Positions 8,572 to 17,196 of a stretch of 64,000 nucleotides of DNA are shown here, one piece after another. The notes under the pieces are model-generated. The model was given only the letters and a program-made list of their open reading frames with translations, ran no database searches and was not told the origin of the DNA. Both the position numbers and the translations under genes were made by a program. This stretch comes from Myxococcus stipitatus. GTDB lineage: Bacteria; Myxococcota; Myxococcia; Myxococcales; Myxococcaceae. How positions within the stretch are numbered: the stretch's first letter is position 1; every line of letters starts with the position of its first letter. Location: positions 992,001 through 1,056,000 of the forward strand of contig NZ_JAKCFI010000001.1 in assembly GCF_021412625.1 (NCBI RefSeq), given 5' to 3'.

Positions 8572-9983
8572 CGCTGTCGCTCGCGGAGACGTTCGTCCAG
8601 CTCTTGTACCTGGCCGCCTCCATCCTCTTCGTGCTCGGCCTGAAGGACCTGGGCGACGCGCAGACGGCGCGCCGGGGCGTGCTGCTGGCGGAGGTGGGCA
8701 TGGTGGCCGCGGTGGCCGGCACCCTCCTGTACGGCGTGGGCGTGACGGGCGTCATCGTCCGGTGGGAGTGGATCCTCGTCGCGCTTCTCATCGGCTCGGC
8801 GGTGGGGACGGGCATGGGCCTGTGGATCCCCATGACCAAGATGCCCGAGCGCATCGCGCTCTCCCACGCCTTCGGCGGCCTCGCCGTGGGGCTCGTCGGC
8901 GTCGTCGAGTACCTGGAGCACGGCGGCGCGAAGATGAGCACGCTGCAAATCACGGCGACGGGGCTGGAGGTCGCGCTCGGCGCGCTCACCTTCACCGGAA
9001 GCCTCATGGCCTTCGGAAAGCTCCAGGGCTTCATCACCGGGCGTCCCGTCACCTACGTGGGGCAGAACGCGTCCAACATGGCGATGATCGCCGGCACGCT
9101 GGGCTTGATTGGCCTGCTCGTCCTCCAGCCCGACGCGGCGTGGGCCTTCTACGCGGTGGCGACGCTGGGCGTGCTGCTGGGTGTGCTGCTGGTGTTGCCC
9201 ATCGGCGGCGCGGACATGCCGGTGGTCATCTGCCTCCTGAACTCGTACGCGGGCCTCGCCGCGTCGGCCACGGGCTTCGCGCTGGGCAACAACGTCCTCA
9301 TCATCTGCGGCGCGCTGGACGGCTTCTCCGGCTTCCTGCTGGGCATGATGATGTCCAAGGCGATGAATCGCTCGTTCTCCAACGTGCTGTTCGGCGCCTT
9401 CGGCGCGGCGCCGGAGACGAAGGCCGTCACGGAGGGCGCGGCGCCCGCGGGGCCCGCTCCCAACGTGGGCAGCGTGGAGGAGGCGGCGGAGGTGCTGCGC
9501 GCCGCCCGCTCCGTCATCGTCGTGCCCGGCTATGGCATGGCGGTGTCGCAGGCCCAGCACGCGGTGCGCGACCTGGCCAATGTGCTCCAGACCCACGGGT
9601 GCGAGGTCCGCTACGCCATCCACCCCGTGGCCGGCCGCATGCCCGGCCACATGAACGTGCTGCTGGCGGAGGCGAACGTCCCCTACGACCACCTGTTCGA
9701 CCTGGAGGTCATCAACGACGACTTCTCCGCCACGGACGTGGCGCTGGTGGTGGGCGCCAACGACGTGGTGAACCCCGCGGCGCGCTCGAACCAGAGCAGC
9801 CCCATCTACGGGATGCCCATCCTCTCCGCCGACATGGCGAAGACGTGCGTGGTGCTCAAGCGCTCGCTCAACGCGGGCTTCGCCGGCATCGAGAACGAGC
9901 TCTTCGTCCGCTCCAACACGATGATGGTGCTGGGCGACGCGAAGAAGACGCTGATGCAGTTCACCGCCGCCTTGAAGGAATAG
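8568..9983 (+). CDS. pntB: NAD(P) transhydrogenase beta subunit
   Basis: The 471-residue protein has eight to nine N-terminal membrane helices (about residues 1-260) forming most of the proton channel, then the cytoplasmic NADP(H)-binding dIII domain. The dIII landmarks are [15 protein letters not shown] (binding of the pyrophosphate), [21 protein letters not shown] and the [10 protein letters not shown] loop. These residues sit in the order seen in characterised transhydrogenases. It overlaps pntAB by 4 bp. The complex makes NADPH for biosynthesis. A 7-bp inverted repeat directly after the stop may end the operon. Confidence 0.95.
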   Translation: MTLSLAETFVQLLYLAASILFVLGLKDLGDAQTARRGVLLAEVGMVAAVAGTLLYGVGVTGVIVRWEWILVALLIGSAVGTGMGLWIPMTKMPERIALSHAFGGLAVGLVGVVEYLEHGGAKMSTLQITATGLEVALGALTFTGSLMAFGKLQGFITGRPVTYVGQNASNMAMIAGTLGLIGLLVLQPDAAWAFYAVATLGVLLGVLLVLPIGGADMPVVICLLNSYAGLAASATGFALGNNVLIICGALDGFSGFLLGMMMSKAMNRSFSNVLFGAFGAAPETKAVTEGAAPAGPAPNVGSVEEAAEVLRAARSVIVVPGYGMAVSQAQHAVRDLANVLQTHGCEVRYAIHPVAGRMPGHMNVLLAEANVPYDHLFDLEVINDDFSATDVALVVGANDVVNPAARSNQSSPIYGMPILSADMAKTCVVLKRSLNAGFAGIENELFVRSNTMMVLGDAKKTLMQFTAALKE

Positions 9984-10016
9984 GGACAACGGGGGACATG
10001 ACGTCACCCTGTCCCT
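9982..10016 (+). terminator. Possible hairpin after pntB
   Basis: AGGGACA (9982-9988) and TGTCCCT (10010-10016) form a 7-bp perfect stem whose left arm overlaps the pntB stop codon; the loop contains the palindrome TGACGTCA (9999-10006). There is no T-run, so a factor-independent terminator is uncertain. It also overlaps the acetyltransferase remnant. Confidence 0.35.
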
Positions 10017-10251
10017 GTCCCGGCTCGCGGTGCCACCGGCCTTCCGGGGCCGCTGCGTGGCCCGGTTCCTGATCCACGAGGTCGAGGCGCGCGCCCGGCG
10101 CGAGGGTCGCTCCCGGGTGCGACTGTCGGTCCGTCTCGCGCTGAAGGACCATCACGACGGGTACGCCCGGCTGGGTTGCCTCTTCGTCGCGTACGGGACC
10201 CACGAGGGCTTCGCGTCGCCCACGTTTCTCGTCCTGGAGAAGCCGCTCTGA
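9985..10251 (+). pseudogene. Remnant of a GNAT N-acetyltransferase (C-terminal part)
   Basis: Reading without a start codon, the frame ending at 10251 gives LSRLAVPPAFRGRCVARFLI, then an EVEARARREGRSRVRLSVR strand, a YARLGC segment and the ending FLVLEKPL. This matches motif A (LxVxPxxRGxGVA) and motif B (the YxxLGF segment) of GNAT acetyltransferases. The first half of the domain is absent: the frame closes at 9973 inside pntB, and the only start codon is a GTG at 10030 after motif A has begun. The acetyl-CoA loop also has Cys in place of the usual Gly (RGRCVA). I infer a 5'-truncated, non-functional gene. A 73-residue product from the GTG would lack most of the fold. Confidence 0.7.
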
Positions 10252-10471
10252 CCCAGGGGGGGCTGGAGGTCCCTGGCGGCCATTGTGTGTGCATGGGCGA
10301 TACATCGCTCGGCATGTCGGAGTCCTGGCGGACAATTCCGTTGAGCCTCTGTTTCAGGTGTGGACCCTGGTCACCTTCGCGCAGAGACTCTCCGTTGACG
10401 AAATCGCCTGTCGGCATTCCATTGTTGGGGTTCTGATGGTGAAGGGCGGGGTGGATGCTAGGAGCTTGCGC

Positions 10472-12262
10472 ATGGTCGGGGACTCAGGGGATGGCAAGGC
10501 TCACCCGGGTGGTCACCCGGTGAGCGCCGCGACGCCGGAAGGCGAAGGCACCCCCGTGCTCGGCGGCGTGTCCGAGGCGGAGCTGGACGTGTTCGTGGGC
10601 AAGCTGCGCACGGACAAGAACCTCCACCTGCCCGCGGCGTCGCAGACGCGCGAGCGGGGCGATGTCCACGGGGAGCGGCTGCACAAGGGCGTGCGCCGCT
10701 CGCTCGTCTCCGCCTCGTTGGTCGAGGAGGCCGCGTCCTCCGAGCCCACGCGGACGCCCGACGCGAACCACGCGTGGTACGTGACGCTGGCGGGGCAGGC
10801 CGCGGGGCCGTTCGACGTGAAGGCGCTGGCGGCGCCGTGGGAGCGCGGGGAGCTGGGTCCCGACTCGCTGTGCTGGCGCGAGGGCTTTCCGGGGTGGCTG
10901 CCGCTGAGCCAGGTGCCGGAGCTGGCCCTGGCGCTCGTGCCGCCTCCCCAGGAGTTGACCGAGGCGGTGGACCTGGCCCTGTCGGAGCTGGCCGCCGCTC
11001 CGGACTTCGCGCCCCGGGGCGCGGAGGGGATGTTGTCGCTGGCCGCGGGCGAGACGGTGGTGATTCCCGAGGCGGCGCTGCCCCTGGCGGCGTCCCTCGA
11101 GGCGGGCGCGTCCTGGGCGGTGACCGCGCCCGTGGAGCCCGCGGGCACCCACCCGGTGCTGGCGCCGCCGCCGTCGACCATCGAGGCCGTCGCGGAGCGC
11201 GTGGAGGTGCGCTGGCGGGGCGGTTGGTGGTTCACGCTGGCGGGCGGTGTCGCGGGCGGCGTGACGGTGGCGCTCGTCATGGGATTGCTGGGGCGCTGGG
11301 ATGGCGCGACGGCGCTGCTGGGCCGCATGCGCGCGTCGACGAGCGCCCAGCCGGCCGTGCCCCCGGTCGTCGCGCAACCCGCGCCCGTCGCGCCCGCGCC
11401 GGTGGTCCCGCCCGCGCCCGTTGCCTCGGTTCCAGTCGCTCCCGTGGTGGCCAGCCAGGTTCCGGTGGGAGCTGTCTCCGGTGGCGCGACGGACGGCGCC
11501 GGCGGGTCCGCGGGTGGCGGTGTGGCGCAGGCGGCGCTCTCGGGGAGCATGTCCACCGGCGCGGTGGGCGGCGGCTCGGGTGTCGCCGCCGAGCCTCGTC
11601 CGGCGCTGAAGGGCGTGGCGTCCGTGGAGCGGGGCGGCGCGTTGCCGACGTTGACGGGCGTCGGGGGCGGCCTGGCCACGACGGTCGGGTCCAAGCCCTC
11701 GCAGGCCCGGGTCGAGCGCGAGGTGGAGGCGCCGCCGCGCGCGGTGGCCGTGGCGTCTCGGAGCGCCGAGGTCCCGCTGACGTCGCAGGCGCGGCCCGTC
11801 GCGCCGACGCCCGCGCCCGCCTCCGCGCCCGCGAAGCCGAAGCCCGCGGTGGATGACGGCGACGACCTGGGGCTCGACGAGGACTACGACCGCGAGCTGT
11901 CGGGGCCGGCGGGTGGACCGACGGCGCGCGAGGAGCCCCGCGCGGTCTACATCCCGCCGGTGGCGCCCATCCGCAACCCGCGCGAGACGCTCACCCAGTC
12001 GGACGTCTTCGAGGTGGTGCTCACCAACAAGAGCGAGGTCACCGCGTGCGCGGACGTCAAGCCGAGGCCCGTGCTGGAGGGGGAGCGCGTGGTGGTGCGC
12101 TGGACCATCCTCCCGAGCGGTGAGGTGGGCGAGGTCGTCACCGAGACGGCCACCGTGAAAGGCACCGCGTTCTCGCGCTGCATCGAAGGGAAGATTCGTT
12201 CCTGGATCTTCCCCAAGCACCAGGAGCAGGGGGGGCCGGTGCGCTTCCCATTCGTGTTCTGA
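10472..12262 (+). CDS. AgmX/GltJ-like envelope protein (GYF, TM, TonB-like C-domain)
   Basis: The 596-residue protein has a GYF_2 domain (about residues 100-155, WYVTLAGQAAGPFDVKAL and ELGPDSLCWREGFPGW), one membrane helix (about 250-275), a long Pro/Val/Ala-rich periplasmic linker (290-500) and a C-terminal domain (503-596) with ACADVKPR, RWTILPSGEV and FSRCIEGKIRSWIFP, the AgmX/PglI C-terminal pattern with its two Cys. GltJ/AgmX of the Myxococcus gliding machinery shares this layout but carries an N-terminal zinc ribbon, which is missing here. I chose the ATG at 10472 because AGGAG lies 7 nt before it. It is probably an inner-membrane protein spanning the periplasm, a GltJ paralogue of unknown job. 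Confidence 0.7.
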   Translation: MVGDSGDGKAHPGGHPVSAATPEGEGTPVLGGVSEAELDVFVGKLRTDKNLHLPAASQTRERGDVHGERLHKGVRRSLVSASLVEEAASSEPTRTPDANHAWYVTLAGQAAGPFDVKALAAPWERGELGPDSLCWREGFPGWLPLSQVPELALALVPPPQELTEAVDLALSELAAAPDFAPRGAEGMLSLAAGETVVIPEAALPLAASLEAGASWAVTAPVEPAGTHPVLAPPPSTIEAVAERVEVRWRGGWWFTLAGGVAGGVTVALVMGLLGRWDGATALLGRMRASTSAQPAVPPVVAQPAPVAPAPVVPPAPVASVPVAPVVASQVPVGAVSGGATDGAGGSAGGGVAQAALSGSMSTGAVGGGSGVAAEPRPALKGVASVERGGALPTLTGVGGGLATTVGSKPSQARVEREVEAPPRAVAVASRSAEVPLTSQARPVAPTPAPASAPAKPKPAVDDGDDLGLDEDYDRELSGPAGGPTAREEPRAVYIPPVAPIRNPRETLTQSDVFEVVLTNKSEVTACADVKPRPVLEGERVVVRWTILPSGEVGEVVTETATVKGTAFSRCIEGKIRSWIFPKHQEQGGPVRFPFVF

Positions 12263-12290
12263 CCCTCCCCTCCACCTCAGGAGCGCGCTC

Positions 12291-12638
12291 ATGCCTGCCT
12301 ATGTCGTCTTCGAGGTCGCGGTGCATGACGTGCAGACCTACGCGCGCTACAAGCAGCTCGCGCCGCCGTCGGTCGCCCGGTACGGCGGGCGCTACCTGGT
12401 GCGCGGGGGCGCGACGGAGGCGCTGGAGGGGACGTGGCAGCCCCCGCGCTTCGTCATCATCGAGTTCCCTTCGACGGACCAGGCCCGCGCGTGGTGGTCG
12501 TCTCCGGAATACGCCGCCGCGAAGGCGCTGCGCCACGTCAGCGCCCACACGATGATGCTCCTCATGGAGGGCCTTCCCGCCGAGGCGCCCCTGGCCGTGG
12601 CCACTGGCGACGTGGGCCCGGCCTCGGAGCAGGCCTGA
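12291..12638 (+). CDS. DUF1330 family protein
   Basis: This 115-residue protein is a ferredoxin-like dimeric alpha-beta barrel of the DUF1330 family: MPAYVVFEVAVHDVQTYARYKQ at the N-terminus, the RYLVRGG strand, FVIIEFPSTDQARAWWSSPEYAAAK in the middle and a variable tail. The biochemical role of the family is unknown. A ribosome site (AGGAG) lies 8 nt before the ATG. It follows the AgmX-like gene by 28 bp and precedes the S37 peptidase by 9 bp, so it is probably cotranscribed, although no functional link is evident. Confidence 0.85.
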   Translation: MPAYVVFEVAVHDVQTYARYKQLAPPSVARYGGRYLVRGGATEALEGTWQPPRFVIIEFPSTDQARAWWSSPEYAAAKALRHVSAHTMMLLMEGLPAEAPLAVATGDVGPASEQA

Positions 12639-12647
12639 GCCCACCGC

Positions 12648-14057
12648 ATGCCCGACATTCCTCGTGTCCGGGGTGGGGCGCTGTCCCGCGCGCTCCTGGC
12701 GCTCCTGCTGAGCGCGTGTGGCGAGTCCGCCCAGCCCTTCGATGAAGACATCCTGGAGCGGCTGTCCGCCATCCCGGGGCTCACCGTGCGAGAGGAGGCG
12801 GCGGGCGTCAGCGCTCCGGAGGGGGCCCGCTTCTTCGTCATGGAGTTCGACCAGCCCGCGGACCACGCGCGGCCGGAGGGGCTCCGGTTCCGTCAACGGC
12901 TGACGCTGCTCCACGTCTCCAGCGCGGCGCCCATGGTGCTCTACTCGGGCGGGTACTTCGTCTCCACGTCTGCCTCGCGGCGCGAGCCGACCCAGCTCCT
13001 CGGCGCCAACCAGCTCTCCGTCGAGCACCGCTTCTTCGGCCCCAGCCGGCCGGAGCCCGCAGACTGGAGCCTGCTCACCATTCGTCAGTCCGCGGACGAC
13101 TTCCACCGCGTCGCCCAGGCCTTCAAGCCGCTGTATCCGGGGAGCTGGCTGTCCACCGGCGCCAGCAAGGGCGGCGAGACGATGGTGTTCTTTCGCCGCT
13201 TCCATCCGGAGGACGTGGACGCCACGCTGGCGTACGTCGCGCCCATCGCTCGCGAGGACGACGCGCGCTTCGTCGACTTCCAGGCGGCGGTGGGGACGCC
13301 GGGATGCCGCGCGAGGCTGAAGGACTTCCAGCGCGCGGTGCTGTCGAGGCGCGACACGCTGCGCCCGCTGATGGACGGCCTGGCGGCCCAGCGGGGCCTG
13401 GCGTTCGACCACCTGGGCGCGGAGCGCGCGCTGGAGCACGCCGTCATCGAGCACACGTTCTACTTCTGGCAGTACGACACGCCCTCGCGCTGCGACACCC
13501 TCCCGGACGCCTCCGCGGACGACGCGCGCCTCCTGGCGGAGCTGGACGGCCTGGTGGGGCTGGAGTCCTTCTCCGACGCGGACGTGGAGGACTATGGCCC
13601 GTACTACTTCCAGGCCGCCCTGGAGCTGGGCTACCCGCGCCCGTTCGAGGCGCACCTGGAGGACCTGCTGCGCCACCCGGGCACGGACATCCCCGAAGTG
13701 TACGTGCCCCGGGGCACCTCTCCGGTGTTCCGCCCGGAGGCGATGCCGGACGTGCAGGACTGGGTGTCCCGCGAGGGCGAGCGGCTGATGTTCGTCTACG
13801 GCGGCAACGACCCGTGGTCCGCGGCGCCGTACGTGGTCGGCGGGGCGCGGGATTCGTTCCTGTTCACGGTGCCGGAGGGCAACCACTCCGCGCGCCTGGA
13901 GCTGTTGCCGGAGCCCGAACGCACCGAGGCCCTGGACATCCTCCGCCGGTGGATGGGCGGAAGCACCAGGGCCTCGCGACTGCAATCAAGAGACTGGAGA
14001 CTCGAGCCGGAGGGCGAGGAGTTCGGGCCCCACCCTCCGCGCTCGGGTCGGCGCTAG
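12648..14057 (+). CDS. S37-family serine peptidase lipoprotein
   Basis: The 469-residue product matches peptidase family S37 (tripeptidyl aminopeptidases of Streptomyces and relatives). It has a signal peptide with lipobox (LLLSAC, Cys near residue 24), the pattern VEHRFFGPSRPEP, the nucleophile loop STGASKGGE (Ser at GASKG), a C-terminal Asp in VYGGNDPWSA and the His in VPEGNHSAR, giving a Ser-Asp-His triad. The lipoprotein anchor suggests a periplasmic or surface enzyme releasing short peptides. Its 3' end overlaps the convergent M4 peptidase gene by 4 bp. The final 30 residues are basic and variable. Confidence 0.85.
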   Translation: MPDIPRVRGGALSRALLALLLSACGESAQPFDEDILERLSAIPGLTVREEAAGVSAPEGARFFVMEFDQPADHARPEGLRFRQRLTLLHVSSAAPMVLYSGGYFVSTSASRREPTQLLGANQLSVEHRFFGPSRPEPADWSLLTIRQSADDFHRVAQAFKPLYPGSWLSTGASKGGETMVFFRRFHPEDVDATLAYVAPIAREDDARFVDFQAAVGTPGCRARLKDFQRAVLSRRDTLRPLMDGLAAQRGLAFDHLGAERALEHAVIEHTFYFWQYDTPSRCDTLPDASADDARLLAELDGLVGLESFSDADVEDYGPYYFQAALELGYPRPFEAHLEDLLRHPGTDIPEVYVPRGTSPVFRPEAMPDVQDWVSREGERLMFVYGGNDPWSAAPYVVGGARDSFLFTVPEGNHSARLELLPEPERTEALDILRRWMGGSTRASRLQSRDWRLEPEGEEFGPHPPRSGRR

Positions 14058-16153
14058 TTCACGCCGACGGCGGTCCAGCTCTCCTTCACCTTCTTCACCT
14101 CGGTCGAGTCCGCGCCGTACAGGTCGGTGGCGGCCTTGATGGTCGCCTCGCGCGCCTGGGCGAACGTGGTCTTCGGCGTCATGTAGTGGGCCAGGGCGCG
14201 GTAGTAGATCTTCAGGCCCTTCTCCATGCCGATGCCGTCCTTGACCTCGACCTTCGAGGTGCGGTTCGTGCCGCCGTTGGCCAGCAGGTAGAACGCGTTG
14301 TTCGCGATGCCGCTGGAGCCGTGGACCTCGGTCTGCTTCGGGTAGTTCTTGTAGTGGTCGATGGAGTACCCGTCCTTGGTCGGGTCATCCATGTAGCGCA
14401 GGCCGTCCTCGGAGTCGCCGTTCGTCGGCGTCCAGGCCGTCTCGCCCACCGTCCAGTTGAACTTCACGGACGGGTTCTGGGTGGAGGCGTACCACTCCAC
14501 GCCCGCGCCCATGATGTCGCTGAACGCCTCGTTCAGACCACCGGACTCGCCGCTGTAGATGAGGCCGGCGGTGCGCTCGGTCAGGCCGTGGGCGATCTCG
14601 TGGCCGGCGATGTCCAGCGCGGTGAGCGGACCGGAGTCCACGCCGTCGCCGTCGCCGTAGCTCATCTTCTCGCCGTCCCAGAACGCGTTCACGTAGTTGG
14701 TGCGCACGTGGACGTAGGAGTTCAGGGCCTCGCCGGCGCCGTCGATGGAGTCACGGCCGAGGACGTTCTTCATGAAGTCGTAGGTCATCGCCGCGCCGTA
14801 GTGCGCGTCGACCGCCGCCTTCGTGCGCGAGCCGTCGGTGGCCTCGCCCCAGATGTCGTTGTCGTCCGTCAGCTGCGTCTTGCCGGACGCCGTCGACTTG
14901 TTGTTCGCGTCGTAGGTGTTCACGCCCTTGCCGCGCGAGGAGTCCTCGAGGACGTACTTGCCGTCCGCGGTCTGCCGGGTCTTCAGGTCCACCTTGCCGC
15001 TGTACAGCGACGTGTCGTCCACCTTGCCCTCCGGCTTCGGCTCCTCGGGGGGCTTGGTCTCCTTCGGGGTGACCGACAGGCTCCAGCCGTTCAGCTTGCC
15101 GGTGTCGAGCTTGGCCGCGTCCTCGACGGTCAGCGTCCACTCGCCCTTCGCCTTCTCACCGGCGAACTGGCTCAGGTCGAACGAACCCTTGATGTCGTCA
15201 GTGCTGCCGCCCGTGCGGTTGTGCACCACGGCGCTCTTGCCGGAGGGGCTGGTCAGCGTGACCTTCAGGTCGCCCTTGAACGTGTGGTTGATGTCCAGGT
15301 CCAGCTTCAGCTTGTCCACCTCGACGTCCTGGTCGATGGTGACCTTGGACGTGACGGTGCTCTTGTCCTTGATCTCCGCGGGGGTGGTGTTGGACGCGGT
15401 GATGTCCGCGGCGCGGCCCAGCTTCTTGTTGGAGCCGAAGAAGCCGTCGATCTGGTTGAAGGACTCGAACACCTTCCCCGTGTTCGCGTCGATCAGGTAG
15501 TTCTGCTTGCGGGGACGGTGCGTCTCGTCGACCTGCGTCAGGTTGGTGACCTCGACGCGGTAGGCCGAGTGGTACTGGCCCGACTTGTCCTGGTAGATGA
15601 CGCGCTCGGCCGTCGGCTGACGGTCCGGCTTCTGGGCGAAGTCCTTGCGCGCGATGTCGATGGCGGCCTGCGGGCTCAGCTTGGGCTGCTCACGGCCCAG
15701 GCCCGCGGGAATCGTGGACTGGTCGCCGGTGACGCTGGAGACCTTGCCGTCCTTGTCCAGGTGCGTGACGACCTGCTCGCCGAACACCTTCACGCCCTCG
15801 TGGACGCGGTTCAGGCGGACGTGCGTCATGCCGATGTTGTCGCGCTCCACGCTGGTCGCGGCGAACGTCGCGGCCTGGGGCAGCAGCGTCTGCGCGCCCT
15901 TGAGCGGGTTGAGGTGGCTCAGCGACGTCTGGATGGCCTGCTGCGCGGCCGGGGTCGTCAGCGCCAGGCGGCCCGCGGTCACCGGAACCTGCGTCAGCGT
16001 CTTCTCCGCGCGCGCCAGCTCGGAGGTGCGCGCCGCGGGGCCGAAGCCGTCCTTCACGGACAGCGGAGCAGTCTTGGCGGTGTTCTTCTTGGTCTCAGCC
16101 GTGTTGGCCGGACGAGCGGTCACAGGCTTGGTGTCGACTCGACGGATGGTCAT
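14054..16153 (-). CDS. M4 (thermolysin-type) metallopeptidase with inserted P domain
   Basis: The 699-residue protein contains an FTP/PepSY-type propeptide (about residues 85-230), a proprotein-convertase P domain (about 266-362, with LDLDINHTFKGDLKVTLTSPSG and GEWTLTVED), then the thermolysin catalytic domain with H518-E-x-x-H522 and the third zinc ligand E542 in GGLNEAFSD, and the M4 C-terminal helical domain with its HG pair (VHGSSG). The P domain normally sits at the C-terminus; here it lies between propeptide and catalytic domain. The N-terminus (MTIRRVDTKPVTARPANTAE) has no hydrophobic signal peptide, so export must be non-classical if it is secreted. The S37 gene converges on it. Confidence 0.92.
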   Translation of the reverse strand: MTIRRVDTKPVTARPANTAETKKNTAKTAPLSVKDGFGPAARTSELARAEKTLTQVPVTAGRLALTTPAAQQAIQTSLSHLNPLKGAQTLLPQAATFAATSVERDNIGMTHVRLNRVHEGVKVFGEQVVTHLDKDGKVSSVTGDQSTIPAGLGREQPKLSPQAAIDIARKDFAQKPDRQPTAERVIYQDKSGQYHSAYRVEVTNLTQVDETHRPRKQNYLIDANTGKVFESFNQIDGFFGSNKKLGRAADITASNTTPAEIKDKSTVTSKVTIDQDVEVDKLKLDLDINHTFKGDLKVTLTSPSGKSAVVHNRTGGSTDDIKGSFDLSQFAGEKAKGEWTLTVEDAAKLDTGKLNGWSLSVTPKETKPPEEPKPEGKVDDTSLYSGKVDLKTRQTADGKYVLEDSSRGKGVNTYDANNKSTASGKTQLTDDNDIWGEATDGSRTKAAVDAHYGAAMTYDFMKNVLGRDSIDGAGEALNSYVHVRTNYVNAFWDGEKMSYGDGDGVDSGPLTALDIAGHEIAHGLTERTAGLIYSGESGGLNEAFSDIMGAGVEWYASTQNPSVKFNWTVGETAWTPTNGDSEDGLRYMDDPTKDGYSIDHYKNYPKQTEVHGSSGIANNAFYLLANGGTNRTSKVEVKDGIGMEKGLKIYYRALAHYMTPKTTFAQAREATIKAATDLYGADSTEVKKVKESWTAVGVN

Positions 16154-16470
16154 CAGAGGCTCTTTGACTGCGGGGGATGTGGAATTGTCGCGCCCGTGTC
16201 ACCGGAGTTTCGGATGTTCATGCCGCGGCTGGCCATTCCTGCTTAAACCGCATGAAATTGCCTGTGTTTCAGTGTTTTCAGGAGGTTTTGAGGTCCCGGA
16301 GTGTGTCTTGCCTCGCTCTCTGAGTGCGTTCTCCTCTCGGGGCGACGGGGCGGCCTGGAATTATTTCCGTCAATTTTCGCCGGATTTTTCCACCATCCCC
16401 GGCGGAGAAAGCGGCCCTTCCCGGGCTGATCCGTGGATCAGCGGCATGGGGCCGGAGGCACCCTCCGGGC
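16154..16470. other. Intergenic region upstream of the M4 peptidase gene
   Basis: These 317 bp contain AT-rich patches (about 16235-16290 and 16360-16395) unusual for this sequence, fitting a regulated promoter region for the M4 peptidase, which is transcribed leftward. On that strand a TTGACG element is present, but I cannot pair it with a good -10 box. No coding sequence is convincing. A perfect inverted repeat near 16425-16442 is listed separately. Confidence 0.5.
16425..16442. repeat. Perfect 8-bp inverted repeat after the myxosortase gene
   Basis: GCTGATCC (16425-16432) and GGATCAGC (16435-16442) are separated by 2 bp. It lies 28 bp after the myxosortase stop and about 270 bp before the M4 peptidase start on the same strand. 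A 2-nt loop is too tight for a good terminator and there is no T-run, so a dimeric regulator site is as likely as a hairpin. Confidence 0.45.
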
Positions 16471-17196
16471 TCAGGGGCCCCCGAAGAAGGAGACCTCGAG
16501 GACGCGCACGTAGAGGTTGCAGGCGGCGTGGAAGAGGGCGGCGCCGACGACGGTGCCGGTGCGCTCGCGCATCCAGCCGAAGAGCAGGGCGGGGAAGAAG
16601 ACCGCCAGCCGCCAGGTCTGGAAGATGGCCAGGTGCCCCAGGGCGAAGAGCAGGGCCGTGACCCAGAAGGCGGGCCCCAGTCGCGCGCCGAGCACCTTGC
16701 GCCCCTGGGGCCAGGCGTCGCGCAGCCGGGTCTGGAGGAAGCCCCGGTAGAAGAACTCCTCTGGGAGGGCGACGACGAAGAGTTGATCCACCACCCACTC
16801 GCCGAACCGCGGGGGCAGCCGGAGGTGGAATCTCGCCTCGCCGGCCAGGGGCGTCAGGTGACGGGCCAGCGGCTCTGGCAGGAGCGGGAGCACCTGGGTG
16901 AAGCCGGCGAAGGCGAGGAAGAAGAGGGGCGCGACGATGGCCGCGAGCACCAGGAACAGGCGCACGTCCTCGCGCCAGGCGCGCAGGCTCAGCCCGTAGT
17001 CGCGGTAGTCCTCGTCCCGCCACCGCATGGGGATGAGCGGCAGGTAGAGGAAGCCCACCGTCGCCACCAGCTTGGGGACGCTGGTGCCGCCGAAGGCGAG
17101 GAACGCCACGACGATGCCGGCGAAGCCCAGCGCCCACAGTCCCACGGCCTCTTGCACGGCGCTGGGGCGCCAGGGGGTTGCCACCGTCGGGGTCAT
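16471..17196 (-). CDS. mrtX: CPBP intramembrane protease, probable myxosortase MrtX
   Basis: The 241-residue membrane protein belongs to the CPBP (Abi) glutamic protease family: motif 1 PEEFFYRGF (E146, E147, R151), motif 2 FALGHL (H188) and motif 3 FHAACN (H223, N227), all within predicted membrane helices. From memory, this family member next to a trypsin-like gene corresponds to MXAN_2755/MrtX of Myxococcus xanthus, proposed to cleave the MYXO-CTERM sorting signal and attach proteins to the cell surface. A matching substrate ends at 37954. Its start overlaps the upstream gene by 4 bp (ATGA), so both are made together. The protease call is firm; the MrtX identity depends on remembered synteny. 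Confidence 0.75.
   Translation of the reverse strand: MTPTVATPWRPSAVQEAVGLWALGFAGIVVAFLAFGGTSVPKLVATVGFLYLPLIPMRWRDEDYRDYGLSLRAWREDVRLFLVLAAIVAPLFFLAFAGFTQVLPLLPEPLARHLTPLAGEARFHLRLPPRFGEWVVDQLFVVALPEEFFYRGFLQTRLRDAWPQGRKVLGARLGPAFWVTALLFALGHLAIFQTWRLAVFFPALLFGWMRERTGTVVGAALFHAACNLYVRVLEVSFFGGP

Noticed and set aside
9999..10006. TGACGTCA palindrome as a regulator site
   Set aside because: An 8-bp palindrome alone is expected by chance, and it lies in the loop of a hairpin and in the acetyltransferase remnant.
11380..11900. A repeat array in the AgmX-like gene
   Set aside because: The Pro/Val/Ala-rich linker makes similar codons recur, but no period is maintained; it is a flexible spacer.
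13304..16246. A rightward frame spanning the S37 and M4 genes
   Set aside because: It is an Arg/Gly/Val-rich shadow of both genes without any motif; each is explained on its own strand.
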